A stretch of DNA of 64,000 bases from Chitinophaga varians (lineage in GTDB: Bacteria > Bacteroidota > Bacteroidia > Chitinophagales > Chitinophagaceae): the NCBI RefSeq assembly GCF_012641275.1, contig NZ_JABAIA010000002.1, positions 2,108,001-2,172,000 of the forward strand, given 5' to 3'. Positions 1 to 8,108 of this stretch are shown piece after piece. The notes below the pieces were generated by a model. The model searched no databases. It saw only the letters and a program-made list of their open reading frames with translations, and was not told the origin of the DNA. The translations under genes and the position numbers were made by a program. The number at the start of each line of letters is the position of its first letter. Within the stretch, counting starts at the first letter, position 1.

Positions 1-2
1 CA

Positions 3-221
3 GCTGCAGTGTCTTATGGGTTAACCGATACTTCCCTCGAAAATGATTGCTGGTTTGACTATTCCCTGGCGGGGGAGCAAACGATTGCACTACAATTTTG
101 TACAGATGATGATGACTCCGACATCATTTGCTGCCGTATTCATTGTGCGGATGACCATCGGCAGGCGATAGAGATGATGCAGTTTTTCCTGGAGAATTTT
201 GCGTTACAGTACCTGCATTGA
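3..221 (+). CDS. Hypothetical protein, 5' end outside window
   Basis: This reading frame is open from the left edge and stops with TGA at 219-221. The visible 72 or so residues are acidic, with a run of aspartates near the middle and several cysteines, and no family was recognised. A GTG at position 9 could be a start, but the frame continues upstream, so the gene is probably cut by the window edge. It converges on the HxlR gene, with only three bases between the stops. Confidence 0.4.
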   Translation, partial: AAVSYGLTDTSLENDCWFDYSLAGEQTIALQFCTDDDDSDIICCRIHCADDHRQAIEMMQFFLENFALQYLH

Positions 222-224
222 CCA

Positions 225-608
225 TTAAAGTGATGAGCACTGCAGCTGCTGTGCGGCCCAGTCCTTTTTGCTCCAGGTCTGCAGCTCGAAAATAACAGTG
301 AGCAATCCTTTCCCTTTGCAGGTAATGCTGTATTCGGTTTGTACGGGCGTAGTGGTGGTGATGCATGTTTTGTTGACAAGTCCCTGCGCTACCAGTTCCC
401 CGAGCCTTTTGCCCAGCACCTGGTCGGATAAAGACGGGTGTGCCTTTTTCAGCTGACTGAAATGTTGCAGGCCGGTGAATATACTGTGCAGTATCTGTAC
501 TTTCCAGCGCTGGCTGATGTTCAGCAGGGTTTCATTTACGTCGCAGTACGATGCCAGTGCTTTCAGATTATGGGCGTTCGTGGAACTACCCTTTACTTTC
601 GATGCCAT
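225..608 (-). CDS. HxlR family transcriptional regulator
   Basis: A 127-residue winged helix-turn-helix protein of the HxlR/MarR-like class. Family features visible are the start of the DNA-binding domain (ISQRWKVQILHSI, about residues 32-44), the helix around HPSLSDQVLGKRLGELVAQG and a wing rich in threonine before YSIT. Length is typical of the family (about 100-130). It is divergent from the secreted hydrolase at 692 with an 83-base gap, so it may control that gene, as HxlR regulators often act on a neighbouring enzyme. The effector is unknown. Confidence 0.85.
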   Translation of the reverse strand: MASKVKGSSTNAHNLKALASYCDVNETLLNISQRWKVQILHSIFTGLQHFSQLKKAHPSLSDQVLGKRLGELVAQGLVNKTCITTTTPVQTEYSITCKGKGLLTVIFELQTWSKKDWAAQQLQCSSL

Positions 609-691
609 ACGTCACGTTTTGCTTACTCACTTCCGGGTGAGTTATTGTTGATGATGATAGGTCTGTCTAAAATTGCAGAAAATTATATTTC

Positions 692-1471
692 ATGCAGTCA
701 AAGTTAGTCAAATTAATCATTGTATTCCTGTTGGTACAGGTGTCCCTGATGGCACAGTCCCACAAAGTGTATGTACTGGTGCACGGCGCCTGGCATGGCG
801 GTTGGTGCTGGCAAAGGGTAAGTGAAAAGCTGAGGACGGACGGTAATATCGTCTATACGCCCACACTCAGCGGTCTGGGTGAACATAACAATCAACCGCA
901 TGACAGCATTGATCTCAATACTCACATCACGGACATTGTGAACCTGCTCAACATGGAGGACCTTCATGAGGTGGTGCTGGTAGGCCACAGCTACGCCGGC
1001 GTGGTGATTACAGGGGTGGCGGACCGTATCCCGGAAAGAATCAGTAAACTGGTTTACCTCGACGCGGTGCTGGCAGAGAACGGGGAGAGCTGCATATCAG
1101 TACATCCGGAACAGGTCCGGAAAGAGTTTGAGAAAGATGCTTCGCAACATGGCATGCGTAGCTTGTCAGTACGGCCTTCCAGCCTGTTTGGCGTAAGCGA
1201 CCATAAAGACCGGCAGTGGGTGGACAGCCGTCTTACTTTACAGCCTTACCACACTTTTGCCCAACCACTGATGTTACAGCATCCATACGGGAATGGCCTG
1301 CCATTGATCTACATCGCCTGTACCCAGCCACAGCTGCCAGTGCTGCGCCAGTTTGCAGACAAGGCCCGGCAATCTCCCCAATGGAAATATTACGAAATGA
1401 AAACAGGCCATGACGCCATGATCACCCGGCCGAAAGAGCTGGCCAACCTGCTGGTGTCGTTAAGCCGTTAG
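692..1471 (+). CDS. Secreted alpha/beta hydrolase
   Basis: A 259-residue alpha/beta hydrolase with an N-terminal signal peptide (hydrophobic stretch LVKLIIVFLLVQVSLMAQ, residues 4-21). The oxyanion-hole segment VLVHGAWHGGWCW and the nucleophile elbow GHSYAG are clear, and the C-terminal TGHDAMI supplies the catalytic histidine. The closest type is the salicylate/methyl esterase-like group of plant hydroxynitrile-lyase relatives. Substrate is not predictable. It is divergent from the HxlR regulator. Confidence 0.85.
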   Translation: MQSKLVKLIIVFLLVQVSLMAQSHKVYVLVHGAWHGGWCWQRVSEKLRTDGNIVYTPTLSGLGEHNNQPHDSIDLNTHITDIVNLLNMEDLHEVVLVGHSYAGVVITGVADRIPERISKLVYLDAVLAENGESCISVHPEQVRKEFEKDASQHGMRSLSVRPSSLFGVSDHKDRQWVDSRLTLQPYHTFAQPLMLQHPYGNGLPLIYIACTQPQLPVLRQFADKARQSPQWKYYEMKTGHDAMITRPKELANLLVSLSR

Positions 1472-1475
1472 GGAT

Positions 1476-1506
1476 TTTGGCGGAAGACGTAATGCGCTTA
1501 TATTTG
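1476..1506 (+). promoter_or_regulatory. Bacteroidota promoter for the gene at 1541
   Basis: A -33 TTTG at 1476-1479 and a -7 TATATTTG at 1499-1506 are separated by exactly 19 bases, which is the Bacteroidota consensus. The start codon lies 34 bases downstream. The -33 box sits just after the stop codon of the hydrolase gene. Confidence 0.75.
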
Positions 1507-1540
1507 ATACACTGTTTTTAACCAATACATTGTACTTATT

Positions 1541-1984
1541 ATGAAGAAATTTTTTGGCGCATGCCTGTTGACCGCCGCCCTTTTTACAGGATATGCCTCC
1601 TATGCGCAACAGCCGGCAGCCAATACACTCCGCGAAGGAAAGCATGATCTTACCCTTCAATGGATCAGCTGGGACCGCCCCGGAAAGGTCATAATTAAAA
1701 AACAAAAAGACGGCACCTATACGGTAAAGGGAGAACAACGTGATGCCAAAAGCGGTGATTTTGTGACCATCGACGGAACGCTTACCGTAGACTCGCCAAA
1801 GGAACTGACCTTTAATGGCATTATCCGCACGCAGTACAGCAATGTCAACGGTGGCAAGGTGTGCGAAAAAAACGGTACCTACCACTTCGTGTCCAAAGGC
1901 GCCAGAAAATACTGGAGGCTCCAGGAAATGGACAACTGTGAAGGCAATAACGTGGTAGATTATGTAGACATCTACTTTAAATAA
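1541..1984 (+). CDS. Secreted hypothetical protein
   Basis: A 147-residue protein with a clear signal peptide ending in YASYAQ (about residue 22). The mature part is beta-rich with alternating charged and hydrophobic residues, and two cysteines near the C-terminus (GGKVCEKNG and EMDNCEG) could form a disulphide. No enzymatic motif was recognised. It has its own promoter, so it is probably expressed alone. It is likely periplasmic or secreted. Confidence 0.75.
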   Translation: MKKFFGACLLTAALFTGYASYAQQPAANTLREGKHDLTLQWISWDRPGKVIIKKQKDGTYTVKGEQRDAKSGDFVTIDGTLTVDSPKELTFNGIIRTQYSNVNGGKVCEKNGTYHFVSKGARKYWRLQEMDNCEGNNVVDYVDIYFK

Positions 1985-2006
1985 TCTCCCTTAAAAAAAA
2001 ATGCGT

Positions 2007-2046
2007 AACCGTTCGGTTTTATATTTATATTTGTAACCGAACGGTT
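2007..2046 (+). promoter_or_regulatory. Twin palindromic operator around a -7 box
   Basis: Two 12-bp sites, AACCGTTCGGTT (2007-2018) and AACCGAACGGTT (2035-2046), are perfect inverted repeats of each other, and each is itself nearly palindromic. The 16-base spacer contains the -7 box TATATTTG (2026-2033). The layout suggests that a dimeric repressor, probably TetR-type, binds both sides of the promoter of the SRPBCC gene. The regulator gene is not adjacent. Confidence 0.65.
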
Positions 2047-2077
2047 ATGCATTTTTTTATTGATTAAAACCACGCTC

Positions 2078-2578
2078 ATGGCAACAACATCTCAACCAGC
2101 AGTCGCACAGACCGGCATGCTGATCAGAAAACCGGCCGCTGAAGTGTTTAACGCGTTTATTGATCCGGCTGTCACCACTCACTTTTGGTTCACCAGGAGC
2201 ACGGGCAAACTGGAGAAAGGCAAAGAAGTGATCTGGTCCTGGGAAATGTACAATGTGGCCTCCGCAGTGCAGACGGTGGACATCGTGCCCAACAGCAGGA
2301 TAGAGGTCCGCTGGTTTGACGGCTTCGACATGAAAGCCGGAGACCCCGGCACCCGCGAGAACGCCACCCGCGTGGTATGGACGTTTACGCCACATGGAGA
2401 CAACGCCACTTTTGTAGAGGTAGTGAACGATGGATTCTCCGGTGACGCGGCCACTGTATGCCAGAAAGCACTTGACTCCAACGGTGGCTTCTGTTGGGTG
2501 TTGGCCGGATTGAAGGCTTACCTCGAACATCAGCTGGAGCTGAACCTCGTGGGGGACCGTTTCCCGACGGGTAAATAA
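2078..2578 (+). CDS. SRPBCC (AHSA1-like) domain protein
   Basis: A 166-residue protein of the START/SRPBCC superfamily, AHSA1/activator-of-Hsp90-like. Typical elements are the N-terminal strand with KPAAEVFNAFIDPAVTTHFW and the later TRVVWTFTPHGDNATFVEV strands. ATG at 2078 is preferred to an in-frame TTG at 2060 because homologous sequence begins after it. It is preceded by the twin operator, so expression is likely repressed until a ligand is sensed. Molecular function is unknown; such proteins bind small hydrophobic ligands. Confidence 0.85.
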   Translation: MATTSQPAVAQTGMLIRKPAAEVFNAFIDPAVTTHFWFTRSTGKLEKGKEVIWSWEMYNVASAVQTVDIVPNSRIEVRWFDGFDMKAGDPGTRENATRVVWTFTPHGDNATFVEVVNDGFSGDAATVCQKALDSNGGFCWVLAGLKAYLEHQLELNLVGDRFPTGK

Positions 2579-2582
2579 TTTA

Positions 2583-3014
2583 TCAGGGCATCGGTTTGCC
2601 CCAGGCGGTCAGCACCAGGTTGCGGGGCCCGCCATAGTCCCTGTGTTCGCACAGGTAAATGCCCTGCCATGTGCCCAGCGCCAGCCTGCCGTTGTGGATG
2701 GGGACCATCACAGAACAACCCAGCAGCGAAGATTTCAGGTGTGCGGGCATATCGTCCGGCCCTTCGTCATTATGTTCATAGTCCGGATCATTCTCCGGAA
2801 CAGCTTTATTAAAATACGTTTCAAAATCTATACGCACAGTAGGGTCTGCATTTTCGTTGATCGTCAGCCCGGCAGACGTGTGCTGGATAAATACCTGCAA
2901 CATACCGGACTGCAACGTGCCTATCTGCGGAAAGGCCTGCAACACTTCGTGCGTGATCAGGTGAAACCCCCTGGGACGGGCTTTTAAACGCAATGCCTGC
3001 TGAAAAATTTCCAT
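2583..3014 (-). CDS. YjbQ family protein (UPF0047)
   Basis: A 143-residue protein of the YjbQ/UPF0047 family, some members of which show thiamine-phosphate synthase activity. Family signatures are FIQHTSAGLTINENADP, the HNDEGPDDMPAHLKSSLLG segment and the C-terminal GTWQGIYLCEHRD. The start is set at the Met followed by EIFQQAL, since a longer frame would extend into the next promoter and exceed the usual length of about 140. It converges on the SRPBCC gene with a 4-base gap. Confidence 0.9.
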   Translation of the reverse strand: MEIFQQALRLKARPRGFHLITHEVLQAFPQIGTLQSGMLQVFIQHTSAGLTINENADPTVRIDFETYFNKAVPENDPDYEHNDEGPDDMPAHLKSSLLGCSVMVPIHNGRLALGTWQGIYLCEHRDYGGPRNLVLTAWGKPMP

Positions 3015-3131
3015 GCTGCTGTATTTTCTGCAAAAGTAAGATTTCTGTACTGCATAAAATTCTGCTTGTAAATCACTGCATTGCACTGTATCTTACCGGG
3101 ATTGATGAAAAACTAAACCGGAAATTTACTC

Positions 3132-4214
3132 ATGGCGGAAAACGTACAACCTTTACGGGTACTCGTAGTGGGCTGTGGCAATATGGGCACGTCTCATGCG
3201 GTGGCCTACCATACCCTGGAAGGATTTGATATCTGTGGTATTGTATCTACAGGCTCCAGCAAGCAGGTATTAAATGATAAACTGGGCGGCGGTTATACGC
3301 TGTACAGCAACTACGAGGAAGCGCTGGCGGCCACGCGGCCGGATGCTGTCTGCATCTCCACCTATCCTGATACGCATGAAAGTTATGCGATCAAGGCGCT
3401 GGAAAGTGGCTGTCATGTATTTATAGAAAAACCACTGGCAGATTCCGTGGCCGGCGCTGAACGGGTGGCCGCAGCTGCACAGAAGGCAGGCAAAAAGCTG
3501 GTGGTGGGTTATATCCTGCGGCATCATCCTTCGTGGGAACGTTTCGTGGAAATAGCACACCAGCTGGGCAAACCGCTGGTGATGCGCATGAACCTCAATC
3601 AGCAGAGCTCCGGCAGCAAATGGGGCGTACACCGCAACCTGCTGCAAAGCCTGAGCCCTATTGTAGATTGTGGCGTTCACTATATCGATGTGATGTGCCA
3701 GATGACCCGTTCCAAACCGGTACAGGTGAGCGCTATCGGCGCACGGCTGTCCAATGACATCCCGGCAGACAACTACAACTACGGCCAGTTGCAGATCCGC
3801 TTTGAAGACGGTTCTGTAGGGTGGTACGAGGCAGGATGGGGACCAATGATCAGCGAAACGGCTTTCTTTGTGAAAGACGTGATCGGCCCGCAGGGCTGCG
3901 TGTCTATCGTTGCCAAAGAATCCGGCAGCACCGGCAACTCAGATAACATCGAGGCACATACGAAAACAGAGTCCCTGCGGCTGCACCATGCTGTGCTGAA
4001 TGAAAAAGGGGAGTTTGCAAAAGAAGATACCTGGATTAACATGCAGGATGAGCCGGACCACCAGGAGCTGTGTAACAGGGAACAGCGTTATTTCCTGAAG
4101 GCTGTCCGTGAAAATATTGATCTGACGGACCATGTGCAGGACGCGGTGAACAGTCTGCGTATCGCCTTCGCCTGCGATGAATCCGTTCGTACCGGAAAAA
4201 TTGTAACGTTATAA
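3132..4214 (+). CDS. Gfo/Idh/MocA family oxidoreductase
   Basis: A 360-residue NAD(P)-dependent oxidoreductase. The N-terminal Rossmann fold shows VVGCGNMGTSHA near residues 12-23, and the family lysine motif is HVFIEKPLAD (about residue 100). The C-terminal alpha/beta domain contains DCGVHYIDVM, which holds the conserved histidine. These enzymes act on sugars, inositol or related polyols; the substrate is not predictable. It is monocistronic, closed by a rho-independent terminator directly after the stop. Confidence 0.9.
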   Translation: MAENVQPLRVLVVGCGNMGTSHAVAYHTLEGFDICGIVSTGSSKQVLNDKLGGGYTLYSNYEEALAATRPDAVCISTYPDTHESYAIKALESGCHVFIEKPLADSVAGAERVAAAAQKAGKKLVVGYILRHHPSWERFVEIAHQLGKPLVMRMNLNQQSSGSKWGVHRNLLQSLSPIVDCGVHYIDVMCQMTRSKPVQVSAIGARLSNDIPADNYNYGQLQIRFEDGSVGWYEAGWGPMISETAFFVKDVIGPQGCVSIVAKESGSTGNSDNIEAHTKTESLRLHHAVLNEKGEFAKEDTWINMQDEPDHQELCNREQRYFLKAVRENIDLTDHVQDAVNSLRIAFACDESVRTGKIVTL

Positions 4215-4224
4215 ACCAATACGG

Positions 4225-4246
4225 GCCCGCCTTCGGGCGGGCTTTT
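4225..4246 (+). terminator. Rho-independent terminator
   Basis: A 7-bp GC-only stem (GCCCGCC / GGCGGGC) with a TTCG tetraloop is followed by TTTT. It lies between the converging oxidoreductase and DUF92 genes. Confidence 0.85.
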
Positions 4247-4248
4247 CT

Positions 4249-4974
4249 TTACAGCCATAACCAGCCGCACACACCGGCCACCAAAGCGGCAAACAGCGTG
4301 TTGGCAAAATTCACGGCATCATTGCCGATGTAGTGCTTACGCTCCAGCGCAGCTCCCAATACAGAATCCACCAGGTTGCCTAATATGCCGGCTACTACGA
4401 TAAAGGCTATACGCTGGTCGAACCCTTCCGCCAACGCATATACGACGGCAATAACCGCAGCGCCTGCAGCCCCCAGCAGCGTGCCTTCCAGGCTCACAAC
4501 GCCATCCAGCCCTTTGGGCTCTTTTCTGAAAGTAAGAATATTAAAAAAACGGCGGCCATAAACGGTGCCCAGTTCAGACGATAAAGTATCAGCGGTGGCA
4601 GATGCCAGGCTGCCTGCCAGCATCAGCTCATACAACCCCTCATGCTCCGGGTCTGTAAGCATCATCAGGGCCATCAGGGCGGCGGCGCCACCATTGGCAA
4701 ATACCTGCCCGGCCTTCCGCTTTTCAGGATGTGCGCCGTCAGCAGTAATAGCTGCTTTGATATTTTTTTTATGCGAGGTGGCCAGTGTGCCCAATACAAA
4801 GAATGTTCCCAGCTGCGCAATACCGGAATATCCCGCCCCGGCGAAGACCACCAGTCCGGTAAGGCCCGCCGCCATTGCTGCCGGGACAGACAGCTTGCCG
4901 GTCCGGACACAGACCACTATAAAGCTTGCCAGTAAGAAAATAAAGAGGCCGTAATACTGAAACATCGTATTCAT
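4249..4974 (-). CDS. DUF92 domain membrane protein
   Basis: A 241-residue polytopic membrane protein of the DUF92 (TMEM19-like) family. About six hydrophobic segments are visible. The family signature ATADTLSSELGTVYG is present, as are the glycine-rich GALERKHYIGNDAVNF-type C-terminal residues. Family members have been linked to prenyl or phytyl lipid metabolism in other organisms, but the role here is unknown. It is divergent from the DUF4260 gene. Confidence 0.88.
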   Translation of the reverse strand: MNTMFQYYGLFIFLLASFIVVCVRTGKLSVPAAMAAGLTGLVVFAGAGYSGIAQLGTFFVLGTLATSHKKNIKAAITADGAHPEKRKAGQVFANGGAAALMALMMLTDPEHEGLYELMLAGSLASATADTLSSELGTVYGRRFFNILTFRKEPKGLDGVVSLEGTLLGAAGAAVIAVVYALAEGFDQRIAFIVVAGILGNLVDSVLGAALERKHYIGNDAVNFANTLFAALVAGVCGWLWL

Positions 4975-5001
4975 AAATCGAGGTCAGCAAAACTAATTAA
5001 T

Positions 5002-5009
5002 TACTTTTG
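5002..5009 (+). promoter_or_regulatory. -7 promoter element of DUF4260 gene
   Basis: TACTTTTG matches the Bacteroidota -7 consensus TAnnTTTG. It lies 17 bases upstream of the start codon, which implies a very short leader. No convincing -33 box was found. Confidence 0.5.
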
Positions 5010-5026
5010 CTGTCTGAAAATTTTAT

Positions 5027-5398
5027 ATGAAAACATTGTTGAATCTCGAAGAAATTGCCATGTTCCTGGCCGCCGTGGTACTCTTTAATGTACAGTCTCC
5101 CTATGCCTGGTGGCTCTTCCCGCTATGCCTGCTGCTGCCTGATCTCAGCATGCTGGGTTATGCCGCAGGAAACAAAGTGGGCGCCTGGGTGTACAACTTT
5201 GTTCACCACAAAGGCATCGCCATACTGGTATATTTAGCCGGCCATGCGCTGGCACTGGACTGGCTCGCCTTCACCGGTATCATCCTGTTTGCCCACTCCT
5301 GTATGGACAGGGTTTTCGGTTATGGCCTGAAATATCTCACCGCTTTCAAAGACACCCATCTGGGTGAAATAGGCCCGAAGGCAAAACGAACTGCATAA
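5027..5398 (+). CDS. DUF4260 membrane protein
   Basis: A 123-residue integral membrane protein of the DUF4260 family, with about four transmembrane segments. The family pattern is LNLEEIAMF at the N-terminus, followed by PDLSMLGYAAG and YNFVHHKG. The C-terminus carries GYGLKYLTAFKDTHLG. Function is unknown. It is followed at once by a strong terminator. Confidence 0.9.
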   Translation: MKTLLNLEEIAMFLAAVVLFNVQSPYAWWLFPLCLLLPDLSMLGYAAGNKVGAWVYNFVHHKGIAILVYLAGHALALDWLAFTGIILFAHSCMDRVFGYGLKYLTAFKDTHLGEIGPKAKRTA

Positions 5399-5402
5399 AA
5401 AA

Positions 5403-5430
5403 GGCGGTGTGGAAACACACCGCCTTTTTT
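5403..5430 (+). terminator. Bidirectional terminator
   Basis: A 9-bp perfect stem (GGCGGTGTG / CACACCGCC) with a GAAA tetraloop is flanked by A6 and T6. It can end both the DUF4260 gene and the converging TonB receptor gene. Confidence 0.9.
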
Positions 5431-5449
5431 ATGAAATTGATTGTAAGGT

Positions 5450-7891
5450 TTAGAATTTAAACGCCACACTGGCAGAGAAGCGACGGGGCATCATTCTTTC
5501 CACGGTAGTCCATCCGCTGTAATATGCCTTGTCAGTAAGGTTGTCAAGTTTCAACGCAATGCGGTAAGCATTTACCTGATAGAAAACACCTGCATTCAGC
5601 ACTACATAGGAAGGCAGCGTGAACACACCGGTGGCTTTGGAATTGGTGATCATGTTTTCGCTGCCGTAGTTGCCACCGAAGCCGAGGCCAAGGCCATGCA
5701 ATTTACCGCTGGTAGCGGTGTAGCTCACCCACCAGTTGGCCACATGCTCAGGGCCTGCGCTGGTTGGACGGCGGTCTAACACGCTCGAATCTGATTTCAC
5801 CATTTTACTGTCATTGTAACCATATCCGGCCACAATGTTTAATCCGGGCAACGGGTTGGCGATCAGGTCCAGTTCCACGCCTTTGCTGCGCTGGGAGCCA
5901 TCCTGGATCGTCACATTGTAAAGGTTGCCGTTTTTTTCCACGTCAATGCTGCGCGTCATGTTGGTAACGAGAATATTATAGTAGCTGGCGCTCATGCTCA
6001 GTTTGTTGTTGAGCACATTCAGTTTCACCCCGCCTTCAAACTGGTTGGCCTGTTGCGGTTTCAGTACGCCGCTGTATTCGGGCAGCGACTGTGTCACTGG
6101 TGCTGAATTTTTAAAGCCGTTCATATAGTTGGCAAACAGGCTCACTTTATCTTTTACCACCTGGTATATCAAACCAAATTTCGGGGAGACGGAGGTCTGA
6201 CTGAAATCATCGTTGCCTTTCTCGCCGGTCACGTAGTCTTTGGTGGGTTTGGTGACGAAATGGTCTACGCGTAAGCTGGCCATGGCTATCAGCTGATCAG
6301 TGATATTCAGCACGTCTGATACGTAGGCGCTGTAAGTATAGTCGGTGGTGGCATTTTTCACCTGACCGTCTTTTACCTGTGCCAGACGGGCGTCTACAGC
6401 GGCTTTGTTCAGCTGGGAGTAACGTGGGTCTTTCGGGTTCACGGCATTTACCAGGTCAAAGAGCAGGTAAGGTGAATTGTTGTTTTCGGTGTACTGGCTC
6501 AGGAAATCCAGTCCCGCTACGAGCCGGTTGCGCAGGCCGCCGATTTTAAAGTCACCGATGAAATTCTGTTGAACGTCGGTAGCAGTGGTGGTGGAGTTTT
6601 GATTTGTTACGTAGCGGCTCAGCAGCGTATCGTTGGGTTTCTGTACGGAAGCATCGCCCTGATCGAGGAACATCACGTAAGAGTAGTAGCCGTTGCTGCG
6701 GCGGGTGCTCCTGGAGATGGTGGTCTGCGAAGTCCATTTATCGGACAGTTGATAGTTGGCCTGACCGAAAAGGTTCACGGACGGCGTTTTCATGGTGATA
6801 TCATTGCTGGTGAAAGACCGGTTGAAGTCGATGCCCAGCTGGTCCGGCGTTCTGGCAATCAGCTGGCGGCGACGGTTCAGGAACACCATGGTGGGATTGG
6901 TGCTTTCGCCGCTGTAGAATTCCGTGTTGATGAGGAAAGACAGGCGGTCGTTCACGCGGTAGGAGAGGCTGGGGGCCAGGAACCAGGAGCGTTTGAAGCC
7001 TGCGTCCTGGTAGCTGCCTTCGGAATGATAGGCCGCATTGGTGCGCAGGACAGCGGATTTGTCTTTGTTCAGCGGCGTATTGATATCGGCCGTTACGCGG
7101 TTAAGGCCATAGGTACCGCCGGTGTAGCTGATTTCGCCGCCGAATGCGTCGTACGGTTTTTTAGTGACGATGTTGATCAGACCGCCGAAGGAAATGAGGC
7201 TGCTGCCAAACAGGGTGCCGGACGGGCCTTTGATGGTCTCGATCCGTTCTATGTCTGCCGGATCGGGGCTACCGTTGGAGATGCCGGCGATACCGTTGAC
7301 CATGGTAGGCTGCACGGCAAAGCCACGCATGGTGAAGTAACCTGCACCATCGCCGCCACGGCCGGTAGAGGACCACAGCCGGGTTACGCCGGGCGCATTT
7401 CTCAGCGCGTCGTCGAAGTTGCTGACAACCTGTTCTTTCAGCAGTTCCTTGCCTACTACGTTATATACCTGCGGATTTTCCAGGTTTTTGATGGGCAGGC
7501 GCGCGATATAATCACTTTCCTTGTTGGCCAGTTTGTTCTGTCCGCCTGTCACCGTTACTTCCGACAGCTGTGTTTTAGATACCTGCAGCTTCAAATGCAC
7601 GGTGGCCGTCTGGTTAGCCGTTACCGTTACTGTCTCTGCCATCGGTTCGTAGCCCAGCAGGGACACCTGTAATATATATTTTCCCGGATCGAGGCGACGG
7701 AAAGCGAAGTCGCCCTTACCGTCGGTAACAGTGCCCCGGCTGTGTTGTTCTATGCGTACGCTCACGAAAGCTGCTGCTTCTCCTTCACTGGTGACAATAT
7801 TCCCTTTAATGCCACCGGTGCCGCTCTGCGCGCTTACACCGGCTGTTATGCTAACAAGCATTATCAATAATGCTGATAATTTTTTGACCAT
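5450..7891 (-). CDS. TonB-dependent siderophore-type receptor
   Basis: An outer-membrane receptor of about 813 residues. After the signal peptide (ending GVSAQ) comes a carboxypeptidase-like regulatory domain with the GRxx-type repeat VTDGKGDFAFRRLDPGKY. A plug follows, with LRNAPGVTRLWSSTGRGGDG and the IETIKGPSGTLFG signature of FhuA-like siderophore receptors, and then a 22-strand barrel ending in aromatic FKF. The Met before VKKLSALL is the chosen start because the signal peptide begins there. No SusD partner is adjacent, consistent with a siderophore receptor. Confidence 0.9.
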   Translation of the reverse strand: MVKKLSALLIMLVSITAGVSAQSGTGGIKGNIVTSEGEAAAFVSVRIEQHSRGTVTDGKGDFAFRRLDPGKYILQVSLLGYEPMAETVTVTANQTATVHLKLQVSKTQLSEVTVTGGQNKLANKESDYIARLPIKNLENPQVYNVVGKELLKEQVVSNFDDALRNAPGVTRLWSSTGRGGDGAGYFTMRGFAVQPTMVNGIAGISNGSPDPADIERIETIKGPSGTLFGSSLISFGGLINIVTKKPYDAFGGEISYTGGTYGLNRVTADINTPLNKDKSAVLRTNAAYHSEGSYQDAGFKRSWFLAPSLSYRVNDRLSFLINTEFYSGESTNPTMVFLNRRRQLIARTPDQLGIDFNRSFTSNDITMKTPSVNLFGQANYQLSDKWTSQTTISRSTRRSNGYYSYVMFLDQGDASVQKPNDTLLSRYVTNQNSTTTATDVQQNFIGDFKIGGLRNRLVAGLDFLSQYTENNNSPYLLFDLVNAVNPKDPRYSQLNKAAVDARLAQVKDGQVKNATTDYTYSAYVSDVLNITDQLIAMASLRVDHFVTKPTKDYVTGEKGNDDFSQTSVSPKFGLIYQVVKDKVSLFANYMNGFKNSAPVTQSLPEYSGVLKPQQANQFEGGVKLNVLNNKLSMSASYYNILVTNMTRSIDVEKNGNLYNVTIQDGSQRSKGVELDLIANPLPGLNIVAGYGYNDSKMVKSDSSVLDRRPTSAGPEHVANWWVSYTATSGKLHGLGLGFGGNYGSENMITNSKATGVFTLPSYVVLNAGVFYQVNAYRIALKLDNLTDKAYYSGWTTVERMMPRRFSASVAFKF

Positions 7892-8108
7892 TGCTGTGCT
7901 ATAATATTGATCTAAAGATGCTAAATGACAATCCCGGGCGCAAAATTCTATCAGCAAAAAGAAGTTGCACCATCAAATCGGGAAAAAAGTTTACGCATTC
8001 GGGAATTATACATTGACGGTTCAACCCAGTTATCTGACAACTCGGCAAAAAATGGGCGGCCAGGCTGAGGGGACAATGCATTTTTGTACCGTCCATAAAC
8101 AACACATC

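Noticed and set aside
4565..4954. Plus-strand frame over the DUF92 gene
   Set aside because: Antisense to a good membrane-protein gene.
6569..7672. Long plus-strand frame of 367 codons
   Set aside because: It is antisense to the TonB receptor gene, which has a full domain order and good homology; the antisense product shows no recognisable fold.
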